Under the pieces are notes generated by a model that did no database searches, was not told where the DNA came from, and saw only the letters and a program-made list of their open reading frames with translations. Source: an uncultured Lachnospiraceae bacterium (lineage in GTDB: Bacteria; Bacillota; Clostridia; Lachnospirales; Lachnospiraceae). From it: a stretch of DNA of 13,881 bases. Where the stretch lies: positions 1 through 13,881 of the forward strand of contig CACZSB010000038.1 in the NCBI GenBank assembly GCA_902783765.1, given 5' to 3'. Shown here piece after piece: positions 1 to 6,814 of the stretch; position 1 is the first letter of the stretch; the number at the start of each line of letters is the position of its first letter. The translations under genes and the position numbers were made by a program.

Positions 1-1
1 A

Positions 2-589
2 CAGCACCTCAACCCCCAGATTCTGTAAATAATCCAGTTTCTGGATAATGCCGGCTAAATCCCCTCCGTAATAATGATGGATCTCCATGGGCGCCACCGG
101 CTCCTGCCAGCCCATCCTTCGGCTAACAAAGCCCACGTCATCCCTGATTTCTCCATCCTGCACATCGTTTTCCGGATCTCCATTACAAAAACGATCGGGA
201 TAAATCTGATACCACAGGGCTCCCCTGGCCCATTCCGGCACATTATAGTCCGGATTCACAGAAAAAGGAATGATTGCTTCCCGGGACTGAAGCCCGTTTC
301 GTCCGTAAAAATATTCCTCTTCTCCGAAGCGGAAACGCAGGTAGTATAACAAACGTTTATCACTACCGGGATGCTTCGCCCCATACTCGTCCACCAGGCC
401 CCTGTTTCCTAGGAATCGGGCCGGAATCTCTAAAGTTTTTTCATCGCAGTAGAAAATAAAAGAGACCGGACAGTCCTCTCCCGCCGGGACCCAGACCTTC
501 AGAGAAAAAGCTTCTCCGGGTCCGGGATCCGCCGGATGGCGGAACTGTTCGGTCTCATCACAGAAAATCAGTTTTGTATCCAAAATCAC
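2..589 (-). CDS. GH13 alpha-amylase family glycosidase (neopullulanase/cyclomaltodextrinase-like), 3' part outside window
   Basis: Only the first 196 codons are in the window; the gene continues past the left edge. The frame is open from a GTG at 589. Residues 1-115 resemble the beta-sandwich N-terminal domain that precedes the barrel in neopullulanase-type enzymes, including FYGRNGLQ at about 94-101. The catalytic (beta/alpha)8 barrel then begins with WYQIYPDRF (126-134), NGDPENDV and YYGGDL (173-178), which are characteristic of intracellular GH13 maltodextrin hydrolases. The catalytic Asp/Glu/Asp regions lie outside the window, so exact specificity (alpha-1,4 or alpha-1,6 hydrolysis of maltodextrins or pullulan) cannot be told. 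No signal peptide is seen, so the enzyme is probably cytoplasmic. The start lies 5 bp after the ftsH stop with no strong ribosome binding site, suggesting translational coupling. A TTG two codons later (583) is an alternative start. The family call is firm; the start is moderately sure. Confidence 0.85.
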   Translation of the reverse strand, partial: MILDTKLIFCDETEQFRHPADPGPGEAFSLKVWVPAGEDCPVSFIFYCDEKTLEIPARFLGNRGLVDEYGAKHPGSDKRLLYYLRFRFGEEEYFYGRNGLQSREAIIPFSVNPDYNVPEWARGALWYQIYPDRFCNGDPENDVQDGEIRDDVGFVSRRMGWQEPVAPMEIHHYYGGDLAGIIQKLDYLQNLGVEVL

Positions 590-594
590 CTTCG

Positions 595-2457
595 TCAGGT
601 GGCCTGCATAGCCGCCGGTGCCCCTTTGTATTCTTCAAATATCGCTTCAAATTCCTGCTGCCCGATCTTCTCTTTGGTAATCAGGGTTTCCGCCACGGCT
701 TTCAGGGCCTCCATGTTTTCGAGAATCAGGGCCTTGGCCCGGTCATAGCACTCGCCCATAATGCGCCGGATTTCACCATCCAAAATCGAAGCGGTCTCTT
801 CTCCGTAATCCCTGGTATGACCGTAATCCCGCCCGATGAATACGGACTCTTCTCCGCCGTAATTGATCATCCCGGCCTCATGACTCATGCCATATTTCAT
901 AACCATGGCCCGTACTGCTTCCGTGGCATGGCGGATATCCTGACTGGCGCCGGTGGTAACGTCCCCAAAGGTCAATTCCTCCGCAATGCGGCCCCCCAGG
1001 GAGACCATCACATCCTGTAGCATCTGGCCCCGGGTACGGAACATTTCATCCCGTTCAGGCAGAGGCATGGTGTAGCCGGCAGCGCCCAGGGTCGTGGGGA
1101 TGACAGAGATGGTATGGACCGGCCCCACATCCGGAAGCACATGGAAGAGGATGGCATGGCCCGCCTCGTGATAGGCTGTAATCCGCTTTTCCTTATCCGA
1201 AATGATTCGGCTTTTCTTCTCGCCCCCGATACCGATTTTAATAAAAGCCAAATCGATATCCCGCTGTTCAATATAGGAACGGTTTTCCTTGGCTGCAATA
1301 ATAGCCGCTTCGTTCATCAGGTTTTCCAAATCCGCTCCGGAAAAACCTGCGGAGGTCTGGGCCACCCGCGCCAGATCCACATCATCCCCCAGGGGCTTGT
1401 TCCGGGCGTGGACCTTCAGGATAGCCTCCCGTCCCTTCACATCGGGACGGTTGATCACCACCTTGCGGTCAAAACGGCCCGGCCGCAGAATAGCCGGATC
1501 CAATATATCCGCCCGGTTGGTGGCAGCCAGTATAATAATGCCGGAGTTCACTCCAAAGCCGTCCATTTCTACCAGCAGCTGGTTTAAGGTCTGCTCCCGC
1601 TCGTCGTGGCCGCCCCCTAAACCGGAGCCCCGGTGACGGGCCACCGCATCGATTTCATCAATGAAAACAATGCAGGGGGAATTCTTTTTGGCTTCCAAAA
1701 ACAAATCTCTTACACGGCTGGCACCCACACCTACAAACATTTCAACGAAATCCGAACCGGAGATGCTAAAGAAGGGAACCCCCGCTTCCCCGGCGATGGC
1801 CTTAGCCAACAGGGTCTTGCCGGTACCGGGTGGGCCCACCAGCAGAACGCCCTTGGGAATTCGGGCCCCCAGTCCGTTGTATTTCTTGGGATCCTTCAGG
1901 AAATCAACGATTTCCTCGAGATCCGTTTTTTCCTCTTCCAGACCGGCCACGTCCCTAAAGCTCAGGTTATTTCCCTTGGCCATTACGGCCCGGCTTTTGC
2001 CAAAATCCATCATACGGGCATTGGCGCCTCCATTTCCGCCCCGCATCAGGGTAGTAAAAAGGAAAAACGCAAAAGCCACAATCAATAGAATCGTTATAAT
2101 GGCCAAAATATCCACTGGATGGACCACTTCTTCCATAGTCCACTCTGTAGTAATGCCATTGGCCTCCCATTCCAACAGCAAATCCTGAACAGTGTTTACA
2201 TTGGAGGTGTTAAAGAAATACTTCTTCCCCTCCGCATTCTTCAGGGTATAATAAATTATGCCGCTGGGAACGTCTTCACTTTGCTGGATACTGACTTTTC
2301 CCACCTGGTTCGCCTCCAGGGAGGTCCGAAAGCTGCTGAAATTGGTTTCCGACTGGGTGGCGGCCCGTTTGGCTGCATCCGCGCCATAATACAGGGTGAT
2401 ACATATAATTCCCAGGATCATTATAAAAAGCCAGTTGGCCCGAAGTCTTTGATTCAA
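595..2457 (-). CDS. ftsH: ATP-dependent zinc metalloprotease FtsH
   Basis: Membrane-anchored AAA+ protease that degrades misfolded membrane proteins and short-lived regulators; it acts as a hexamer at the cytoplasmic face. The 620-residue protein shows the full family layout. A first membrane helix at about 9-25 is followed by an extracytoplasmic domain (~26-114) and a second helix (~115-137). The AAA domain has Walker A GPPGTGKT (208-215), the FVGVGA pore loop (241-246), Walker B CIVFIDEID (262-270) and a second region of homology ending RPGRFDR (325-331). The zinc-protease motif is HEAGH (430-434), and a downstream TTGASQD stretch probably supplies the third metal ligand. The start is TTG at 2457, chosen because AAGGAG (2467-2472) lies 9 nt upstream and the first membrane helix follows directly. 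The gene begins 13 bp after hpt, the order usual in Firmicutes. The C-terminal tail is short but the length is normal. Confidence 0.97.
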   Translation of the reverse strand: MNQRLRANWLFIMILGIICITLYYGADAAKRAATQSETNFSSFRTSLEANQVGKVSIQQSEDVPSGIIYYTLKNAEGKKYFFNTSNVNTVQDLLLEWEANGITTEWTMEEVVHPVDILAIITILLIVAFAFFLFTTLMRGGNGGANARMMDFGKSRAVMAKGNNLSFRDVAGLEEEKTDLEEIVDFLKDPKKYNGLGARIPKGVLLVGPPGTGKTLLAKAIAGEAGVPFFSISGSDFVEMFVGVGASRVRDLFLEAKKNSPCIVFIDEIDAVARHRGSGLGGGHDEREQTLNQLLVEMDGFGVNSGIIILAATNRADILDPAILRPGRFDRKVVINRPDVKGREAILKVHARNKPLGDDVDLARVAQTSAGFSGADLENLMNEAAIIAAKENRSYIEQRDIDLAFIKIGIGGEKKSRIISDKEKRITAYHEAGHAILFHVLPDVGPVHTISVIPTTLGAAGYTMPLPERDEMFRTRGQMLQDVMVSLGGRIAEELTFGDVTTGASQDIRHATEAVRAMVMKYGMSHEAGMINYGGEESVFIGRDYGHTRDYGEETASILDGEIRRIMGECYDRAKALILENMEALKAVAETLITKEKIGQQEFEAIFEEYKGAPAAMQAT

Positions 2458-2470
2458 AGTCGTTAACTCC

Positions 2471-3007
2471 TTATCCTTCTAAAATCTCAATATAGCCGAT
2501 ATAGGGCAGATTCCGGTAGCATTGGTCATAATCGAGCCCATAGCCCACCACAAACTGATCCGGTATCTGGAAGCCGCAATAATCCGCCTGGACCTCGGGG
2601 CAAACCCGTCTGGAGGGTTTATCCAACAGGGAGGCCAGCTTCAGACTGTTGGGACGCCGCTGCTCCAGCATAGGCACCAGATAAGACAAAGTCCGACCGG
2701 TATCGATAATATCTTCCACCAGAAGCACATCCTTGCCCTCTATGGCTTCGTCCAGGTCCTTATTAAAACGTACCACACCGCTGGAAGTGGTGCCGCTGCC
2801 GTAACTGGAGCAGCTGATAAAATCCATGGTCAGGGGCAGTTTTATATACCGGGCCAGGGTCCACATAAAGGGAACGGATCCCTTTAGAATCCCCACCATA
2901 TGAAGCGTCTTGCCCGTATAATCCTGAGTAATCTGCTGGGCCAGCTCTTTAATCCGGGCCTCCACTTCTTCCTCAGAAATCATTGTTTTTAAATTATGCT
3001 TCTTCAT
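2471..3007 (-). CDS. hpt: Hypoxanthine phosphoribosyltransferase
   Basis: Purine salvage enzyme that converts hypoxanthine (and usually guanine) plus PRPP to IMP or GMP in the cytoplasm. The 178-residue product has the usual length. The PRPP-binding loop VLLVEDIIDTGRT is at 94-106, the flexible-loop region SCSSYGSG at about 65-72, and the C-terminal purine-pocket stretch GYGLDYDQ...RNLPYIG at 155-171. An upstream in-frame ATG at 3133 exists, but the start at 3007 is preferred: GGGGAGG lies 4 nt before it, the added residues would overlap tilS deeply, and homologues start here. The ATG overlaps the tilS stop (ATGA), indicating translational coupling. The tilS-hpt-ftsH order is conserved across Firmicutes; in Bacillus Hpt and TilS are reported to influence ftsH expression, which may apply here but cannot be seen in the sequence. 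Confidence 0.96.
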   Translation of the reverse strand: MKKHNLKTMISEEEVEARIKELAQQITQDYTGKTLHMVGILKGSVPFMWTLARYIKLPLTMDFISCSSYGSGTTSSGVVRFNKDLDEAIEGKDVLLVEDIIDTGRTLSYLVPMLEQRRPNSLKLASLLDKPSRRVCPEVQADYCGFQIPDQFVVGYGLDYDQCYRNLPYIGYIEILEG

Positions 3008-4353
3008 GCTTCCTCCCCGGGCCAGCTGATGCTGACCTCCGCGGCCCGGCGGGTACCGGGACCGATTTTTGCTGCTTCGCTGATCCGTCCATTTTGAATC
3101 CACAATACATGGGACCCCCGGGCCAGGAGCCACAGGCGATCCCGTAAAGCCAAGGGGATCTTTTCGTCAATCATATAGCGGTGCAGCGTTTTTTTGCGTC
3201 CCGCCGTCAGAAAAATATAATCTCCTTCCTGACGATGCCGCAGCACGGGATCAGGGCCGATTATATCATAATCCAGCCATTTCGTGTAGGGGTCTGTGGG
3301 AAAATCCCTCTCGGGGACACTTTCCAGGAGACGAAAGCTGAATGTCGGCTTCTTTTCTTTAAGGGCTTGATCCTCATTCAAAAGCCGCAATCCTTCCTGC
3401 TCCCGCAGCAGAGTCCGCTTGCCCGGCAAATGAATTTGCGATCCGGAGGTTTTATGGATTAACTGTTCCAAAGCCTGATAATGAACTGCGCTTACATCCC
3501 TCAGACCACCTGCCTTTTCCAAAAAGCCGCGAAAAACATATCGTCTGGCTGTTTCATCCAGCCTTTTTAGAGCCGCCAAAGGAAGCCTATCCCCCGTTGC
3601 GATCTGATGGATTTTCAGCCATTTTGCCGCTTCATTTTGTAAATGCTCTTCAACCCTGGAAAGACGGCTGGCGCATTCTGCCATGCGATTAGAAGCCCCG
3701 GGAAAGCGTTCCTCCAGTAAAGGCAGGATGCGATTCCTTAGAAAATTTCGGCTGAAATCTTCCTGGAGATTGCTTTGATCCCTGCAATATTCCAATCCAA
3801 CCTCCGATAAATAAGCCAGCAGCGTTTCCTTGGGGACCGCCAAAAAAGGACGAATCAAATAAAGCCCGGAATCCAAAAGCTGCTGTTCCTTCATGGCTGC
3901 CAGGCCCTCAAGCCCGCTTCCTCTTAAAAGATTCAGAAGCAAGGTCTCACATTGGTCATTTAAATGATGGGCTGTAAGAATCATCCCGGCCCCTTCCTTT
4001 AAGGCCTGTTTCTCCAGCCGCTGATATCGAAGCCTGCGTCCCGCTTCCTCCAGCCCAAGTCCCTTTTCTTTGGCAAAAGTGGACACATCGGCGTGGATCC
4101 GGGTCAATGGAACATTGATTTTTTGGCAAAATTCCAAGCAAAAGCGTTCATCTTCCCCAGCTTCTTCCCGAAGGCCGTGATTCACATGGAGAGCGCTTAA
4201 GCTAAAGCCCATAGTACGGCTCAGTTCCCACACTAAGGACAGGAGCGCCACGGAATCTCCACCGCCGGAAAAGGCCAGCAGAACTTTCTCTCCCGGCCTG
4301 AAATATTCCTTCTTATTGAGTATTGTCAACAGCTGTTCCCGGATCATATTCAT
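3004..4353 (-). CDS. tilS: tRNA(Ile)-lysidine synthase
   Basis: Essential tRNA-modifying enzyme. It uses ATP and lysine to turn C34 of the CAU-anticodon tRNA-Ile into lysidine, switching decoding from AUG to AUA. The 449-residue protein has the N-terminal PP-loop ATPase with SGGGDS at 29-34, followed by HVNHGLR at about 57-63 and the AHHLNDQCET segment at about 127-136. A central helical substrate-binding domain follows, and the C-terminal TilS domain (~370-440) includes the RKKTLHRYMIDEKIP stretch. Length and domain order are normal. The ATG at 4353 overlaps the divIC stop (ATGA). A second ATG two codons on (4347) sits at a better distance from GGAAG and is an equally possible start. In Bacillus and many Clostridia spoIIE separates divIC from tilS; it is absent here. 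Confidence 0.96.
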   Translation of the reverse strand: MNMIREQLLTILNKKEYFRPGEKVLLAFSGGGDSVALLSLVWELSRTMGFSLSALHVNHGLREEAGEDERFCLEFCQKINVPLTRIHADVSTFAKEKGLGLEEAGRRLRYQRLEKQALKEGAGMILTAHHLNDQCETLLLNLLRGSGLEGLAAMKEQQLLDSGLYLIRPFLAVPKETLLAYLSEVGLEYCRDQSNLQEDFSRNFLRNRILPLLEERFPGASNRMAECASRLSRVEEHLQNEAAKWLKIHQIATGDRLPLAALKRLDETARRYVFRGFLEKAGGLRDVSAVHYQALEQLIHKTSGSQIHLPGKRTLLREQEGLRLLNEDQALKEKKPTFSFRLLESVPERDFPTDPYTKWLDYDIIGPDPVLRHRQEGDYIFLTAGRKKTLHRYMIDEKIPLALRDRLWLLARGSHVLWIQNGRISEAAKIGPGTRRAAEVSISWPGEEA

Positions 4354-4658
4354 TCTTCCGGTTTAACTAAGATCTCATCAGGAAAAACCAGATTAAGCTT
4401 TTCCCGGGCCAGAATTTCAATATAACGCAGGGTCTGACGAAGCTTACTCATTTCCTTATACTCGTAAGCCCTTCCTTCTTCCGCAGCAATCAGGGACTCC
4501 AACTCTGCTTCCCGGGCCGCATAGGAGGCTGCTTTATCTGAAAGATTCTTCATGGCAAAGCCCATGCCAACAATCAGAAACAGCACCACAGCCAGCAGGG
4601 TCAGGCGGGTGAGATTCTGTTTTCTTTTTTGTTTTTTATTGCTTCGCTTGACTGCCAT
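4350..4658 (-). CDS. divIC: Septum formation initiator family protein (DivIC/FtsB-like)
   Basis: Small bitopic membrane protein of the divisome; with FtsL and DivIB it forms the complex that controls septal peptidoglycan synthesis. The 102-residue product starts with a very basic cytoplasmic segment (residues 1-18, rich in K and R). A single membrane helix follows at about 19-36, then a heptad-like coiled coil at about 38-68. The C-terminal block YIEILAREKLNLVFPDEIL (79-97) is the family signature. Size and layout match DivIC/FtsB. It begins 9 bp after the rqcP stop with only a weak AAAGAA-type ribosome site, so translation is probably coupled. The gene order rqcP-divIC-tilS supports the assignment to divIC. 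Sequence identity in this family is low, so the name rests partly on context. Confidence 0.9.
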   Translation of the reverse strand: MAVKRSNKKQKRKQNLTRLTLLAVVLFLIVGMGFAMKNLSDKAASYAAREAELESLIAAEEGRAYEYKEMSKLRQTLRYIEILAREKLNLVFPDEILVKPEE

Positions 4659-4667
4659 AATTCTTTA

Positions 4668-4907
4668 TCAGATTAATTCAAATAAACTTTCCACGTCTTC
4701 TTTCCGTACGGTTTCTTTAATGGCCAATACCCGCAGGGACTGGCTCCGATTGCCGAAACCTATACATATTTCATCTCCCACTTTTACTTCATAGGAGGCC
4801 TTGACTGTTTTGCCGTTCACCTGGACCCGGCCTGCGTCGCAGGCCTCATTGGCTATGGTACGGCGCTTGATGATCCGGGTGAGCTTCAAATACTTATCGA
4901 TACGCAT
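4668..4907 (-). CDS. rqcP: RNA-binding S4 domain protein, RqcP/YabO/HslR family
   Basis: This 79-residue protein is essentially one S4 RNA-binding domain: MRIDKYLKLTRIIKRR at the start, then the GRVQVNGKTVKASYEVKVGD core. In Bacillus subtilis the orthologue YabO (RqcP) works with RqcH on obstructed 50S subunits during C-terminal alanine tailing of stalled nascent chains; the E. coli relative is Hsp15 (HslR). No rqcH is in the window, so the role here is inferred from family and position next to mazG and divIC. The frame is open to an ATG at 4952, but 4907 is preferred because AGGAGGG lies 9 nt upstream and family members start MRIDK. The start codon shares one base with the mazG stop (TGATG), a coupling arrangement. 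Confidence 0.92.
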   Translation of the reverse strand: MRIDKYLKLTRIIKRRTIANEACDAGRVQVNGKTVKASYEVKVGDEICIGFGNRSQSLRVLAIKETVRKEDVESLFELI

Positions 4908-5311
4908 CAGCGGTATCCCTCCTCCCGTTCCCGGCGCTTGACTTCCCGCCACAGGGCCAGGGCTTCCTCCGGGGTTTCCGCCTTGGCATCCCCAAATACA
5001 TGGGGATGACGGCGCACCAATTTGCGGCCCAGGCCGGTCATCACATCATCCAGGGTAAAATACCCGTCTTCCGCTGCCAGATCCGCATAAAAGAGCACCT
5101 GGAGCAACAAATCTCCCAATTCCTCCTGGAGATTCTCCATATCCTTATGATCCACCGCATCCAGCACTTCCTGGGTCTCATCCCGGAGGGTGACTTTCAG
5201 GGATTCATAATTCTGATCCCGGTCCCAGGGACAGCCCTCAGGCCCCCGCAGATCCTTAAGGATTGCTCTCAGATCATCTAAAGTATATTTGTCCTGCAAC
5301 GACCGTTTCAT
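4907..5311 (-). CDS. mazG: MazG nucleotide pyrophosphohydrolase domain protein
   Basis: House-cleaning all-alpha NTP pyrophosphatase that hydrolyses (d)NTPs to (d)NMPs and pyrophosphate. The 134-residue product is a single MazG domain. CPWD (27-30) precedes the metal-binding helices with DETQE (44-48) and EELGD (63-67), and the helix-loop RRHPHVFGD is at 100-108. In Bacillus YabN the MazG domain is fused behind a tetrapyrrole-methylase-like domain and many bacterial MazGs carry two MazG domains; this one is the short single-domain form. All expected acidic residues are present except that the first Glu of the usual EExxE is Asp, a conservative change. The start is set by AAGGAAG 5 nt before the ATG. 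It lies 13 bp after clpX and overlaps rqcP by one base. Confidence 0.94.
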   Translation of the reverse strand: MKRSLQDKYTLDDLRAILKDLRGPEGCPWDRDQNYESLKVTLRDETQEVLDAVDHKDMENLQEELGDLLLQVLFYADLAAEDGYFTLDDVMTGLGRKLVRRHPHVFGDAKAETPEEALALWREVKRREREEGYR

Positions 5312-5324
5312 GGCGTCTTCCTTC

Positions 5325-6788
5325 TTATCCCACCGATTCCGGCAGCTGATCCATGCCCCGCAATATGATTTTGGGGCCGCCTTTTTCCTCCAGATATTCC
5401 CGGGTGATCACCACCCGGCCGATGGAATTATCCCGGGGGATCTCATACATGATATCCAGCATATATTCCTCAATAATGGCCCGCAGGGCCCGGGCGCCGG
5501 TTTCCTTCTTTAAGGCTTTTTCCGCCATCAATTCCAGGGCCCCGTCCTCAAACTCCAGCTTCACCTCATCCATATCCATCAGCTTTTGATACTGACGGAT
5601 AATGGCATTCTTAGGTTCCTTCAGAATCCGAACCAGGTACTCCTTGGTAAGGGTTTCCAGGGTGGCGATCACCGGGAGACGGCCGATAAATTCTGGAATC
5701 ATACCGAATTTCCGTAAATCCTCTAGACTGACCTGGGCCAGAACCTCATCACTGCTGGCCTGGGCTGCCTCCAGGGTGGAGGAAAAACCGATGCTGTTCT
5801 GACCTTTCAGACGCTGACGGATTATCTCCTCCAGCTCCGGGAAGGCCCCCCCACAGATAAACAAAATGTTTTTTGTATCAATGGTGGCTGTGGGAACCAT
5901 GGGATTCTTGCTGGTGGAGCCCACAGGAACCTCCACCCGGCTGCCCTCCAGCATTTTCAGCAGCTCCTGCTGCACCGATTCCCCGGATACATCCCGGCTG
6001 GTGGTATTCTGTTTCTTAGCGATTTTATCGATTTCGTCAATAAATACGATGCCGTGCTCCGCCCGCTCCACATCATTGTCTGCCGCCATCAGTAATTTGG
6101 AAAGCACGCTTTCGATATCATCCCCGATATATCCGGCCTCTGTAAGGGAGGTGGCATCCGAGGTGGCCAGGGGCACCTTTAAAAGATTAGCCAGGGTACG
6201 AACCAAAAAGGTCTTGCCGCTGCCCGTGGGGCCGATCATTAAAATATTGGATTTTTCAATCTCCACTCCATCTTTATTGTCGGAAAAAACCCGTTTGTAA
6301 TGGTTATATACCGCCACGGAAAGGACCTTTTTAGCCTTTTCCTGCCCCACCACATATTCATCCAGCATAGCTTTAATCAGGTGAGGGCGAGGCACATCGG
6401 AAAGCTTCAATTCCTCCTTCGGGGCTTTGTCCACGGCTTTTTTCTTTTTAACCCCAGCCCGGGGCTGCACCTGCGTAAAACCCAGCTGGCTCAAATCAAT
6501 ACGGCCGATGGGTATTTTGGGCAGGCTGTTAATATCAATCCCTGAGTGACGGAAGGTATCAAAGGATTTCTGCATACAATCCGGGCAGATATTCAGGTCC
6601 CCGGGCAGCTTCATTAAACGACCGGTTTTGCTTTCCGGACGCCGGCACATGGAGCAGAATTGTTCGTAATCCCCCCCGTTATCCTGTTCCGATGAAGTAT
6701 CGGTCCCCTGTTTATCTTCCACTGAATCCGAGCCTTTGCTCTGATCCGTTTCCATGTTTTTATCCATATCATTGTCCATAAAATTCAT
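5325..6788 (-). CDS. clpX: ATP-dependent Clp protease ATP-binding subunit, divergent ClpX
   Basis: AAA+ unfoldase that feeds substrates to ClpP. The 487-residue protein starts with ~40 polar, mostly acidic residues that typical ClpX lacks. A C4 zinc-binding domain follows (C45, C48, C68, C71). The AAA domain has Walker A GPTGSGKT (186-193), pore-1 GYIG (219-222), Walker B VFIDEID (248-254), the ClpP-docking IGF loop (333-335) and sensor-2 GAR (431-433). It should therefore hydrolyse ATP and dock ClpP. Where canonical ClpX has the RKH substrate loop, this protein reads STSKNPMVP (291-299), and several usually invariant residues differ. This suggests a ClpX paralogue or lineage-specific form rather than the standard one encoded next to clpP. 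No clpP or tig is in the window. It starts 26 bp after uvrA with AAGGGAA ahead of the ATG; another ATG at 6779 is possible. Confidence 0.93.
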   Translation of the reverse strand: MNFMDNDMDKNMETDQSKGSDSVEDKQGTDTSSEQDNGGDYEQFCSMCRRPESKTGRLMKLPGDLNICPDCMQKSFDTFRHSGIDINSLPKIPIGRIDLSQLGFTQVQPRAGVKKKKAVDKAPKEELKLSDVPRPHLIKAMLDEYVVGQEKAKKVLSVAVYNHYKRVFSDNKDGVEIEKSNILMIGPTGSGKTFLVRTLANLLKVPLATSDATSLTEAGYIGDDIESVLSKLLMAADNDVERAEHGIVFIDEIDKIAKKQNTTSRDVSGESVQQELLKMLEGSRVEVPVGSTSKNPMVPTATIDTKNILFICGGAFPELEEIIRQRLKGQNSIGFSSTLEAAQASSDEVLAQVSLEDLRKFGMIPEFIGRLPVIATLETLTKEYLVRILKEPKNAIIRQYQKLMDMDEVKLEFEDGALELMAEKALKKETGARALRAIIEEYMLDIMYEIPRDNSIGRVVITREYLEEKGGPKIILRGMDQLPESVG

Positions 6789-6814
6789 GCTGTTTCCCTT
6801 ACCTGTTTAGTGTT

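Noticed and set aside
595..2088. Several plus-strand open frames of 60-160 codons opposite ftsH and other genes
   Set aside because: They are shadows of well-conserved minus-strand genes, with no ribosome sites and no recognisable products. The same holds for the plus-strand frames opposite uvrA, clpX and uvrB.
3008..3133. Longer N-terminus of Hpt, starting at ATG 3133
   Set aside because: It would overlap the tilS coding region by over 120 bp in another frame. A strong GGGGAGG marks the start at 3007.
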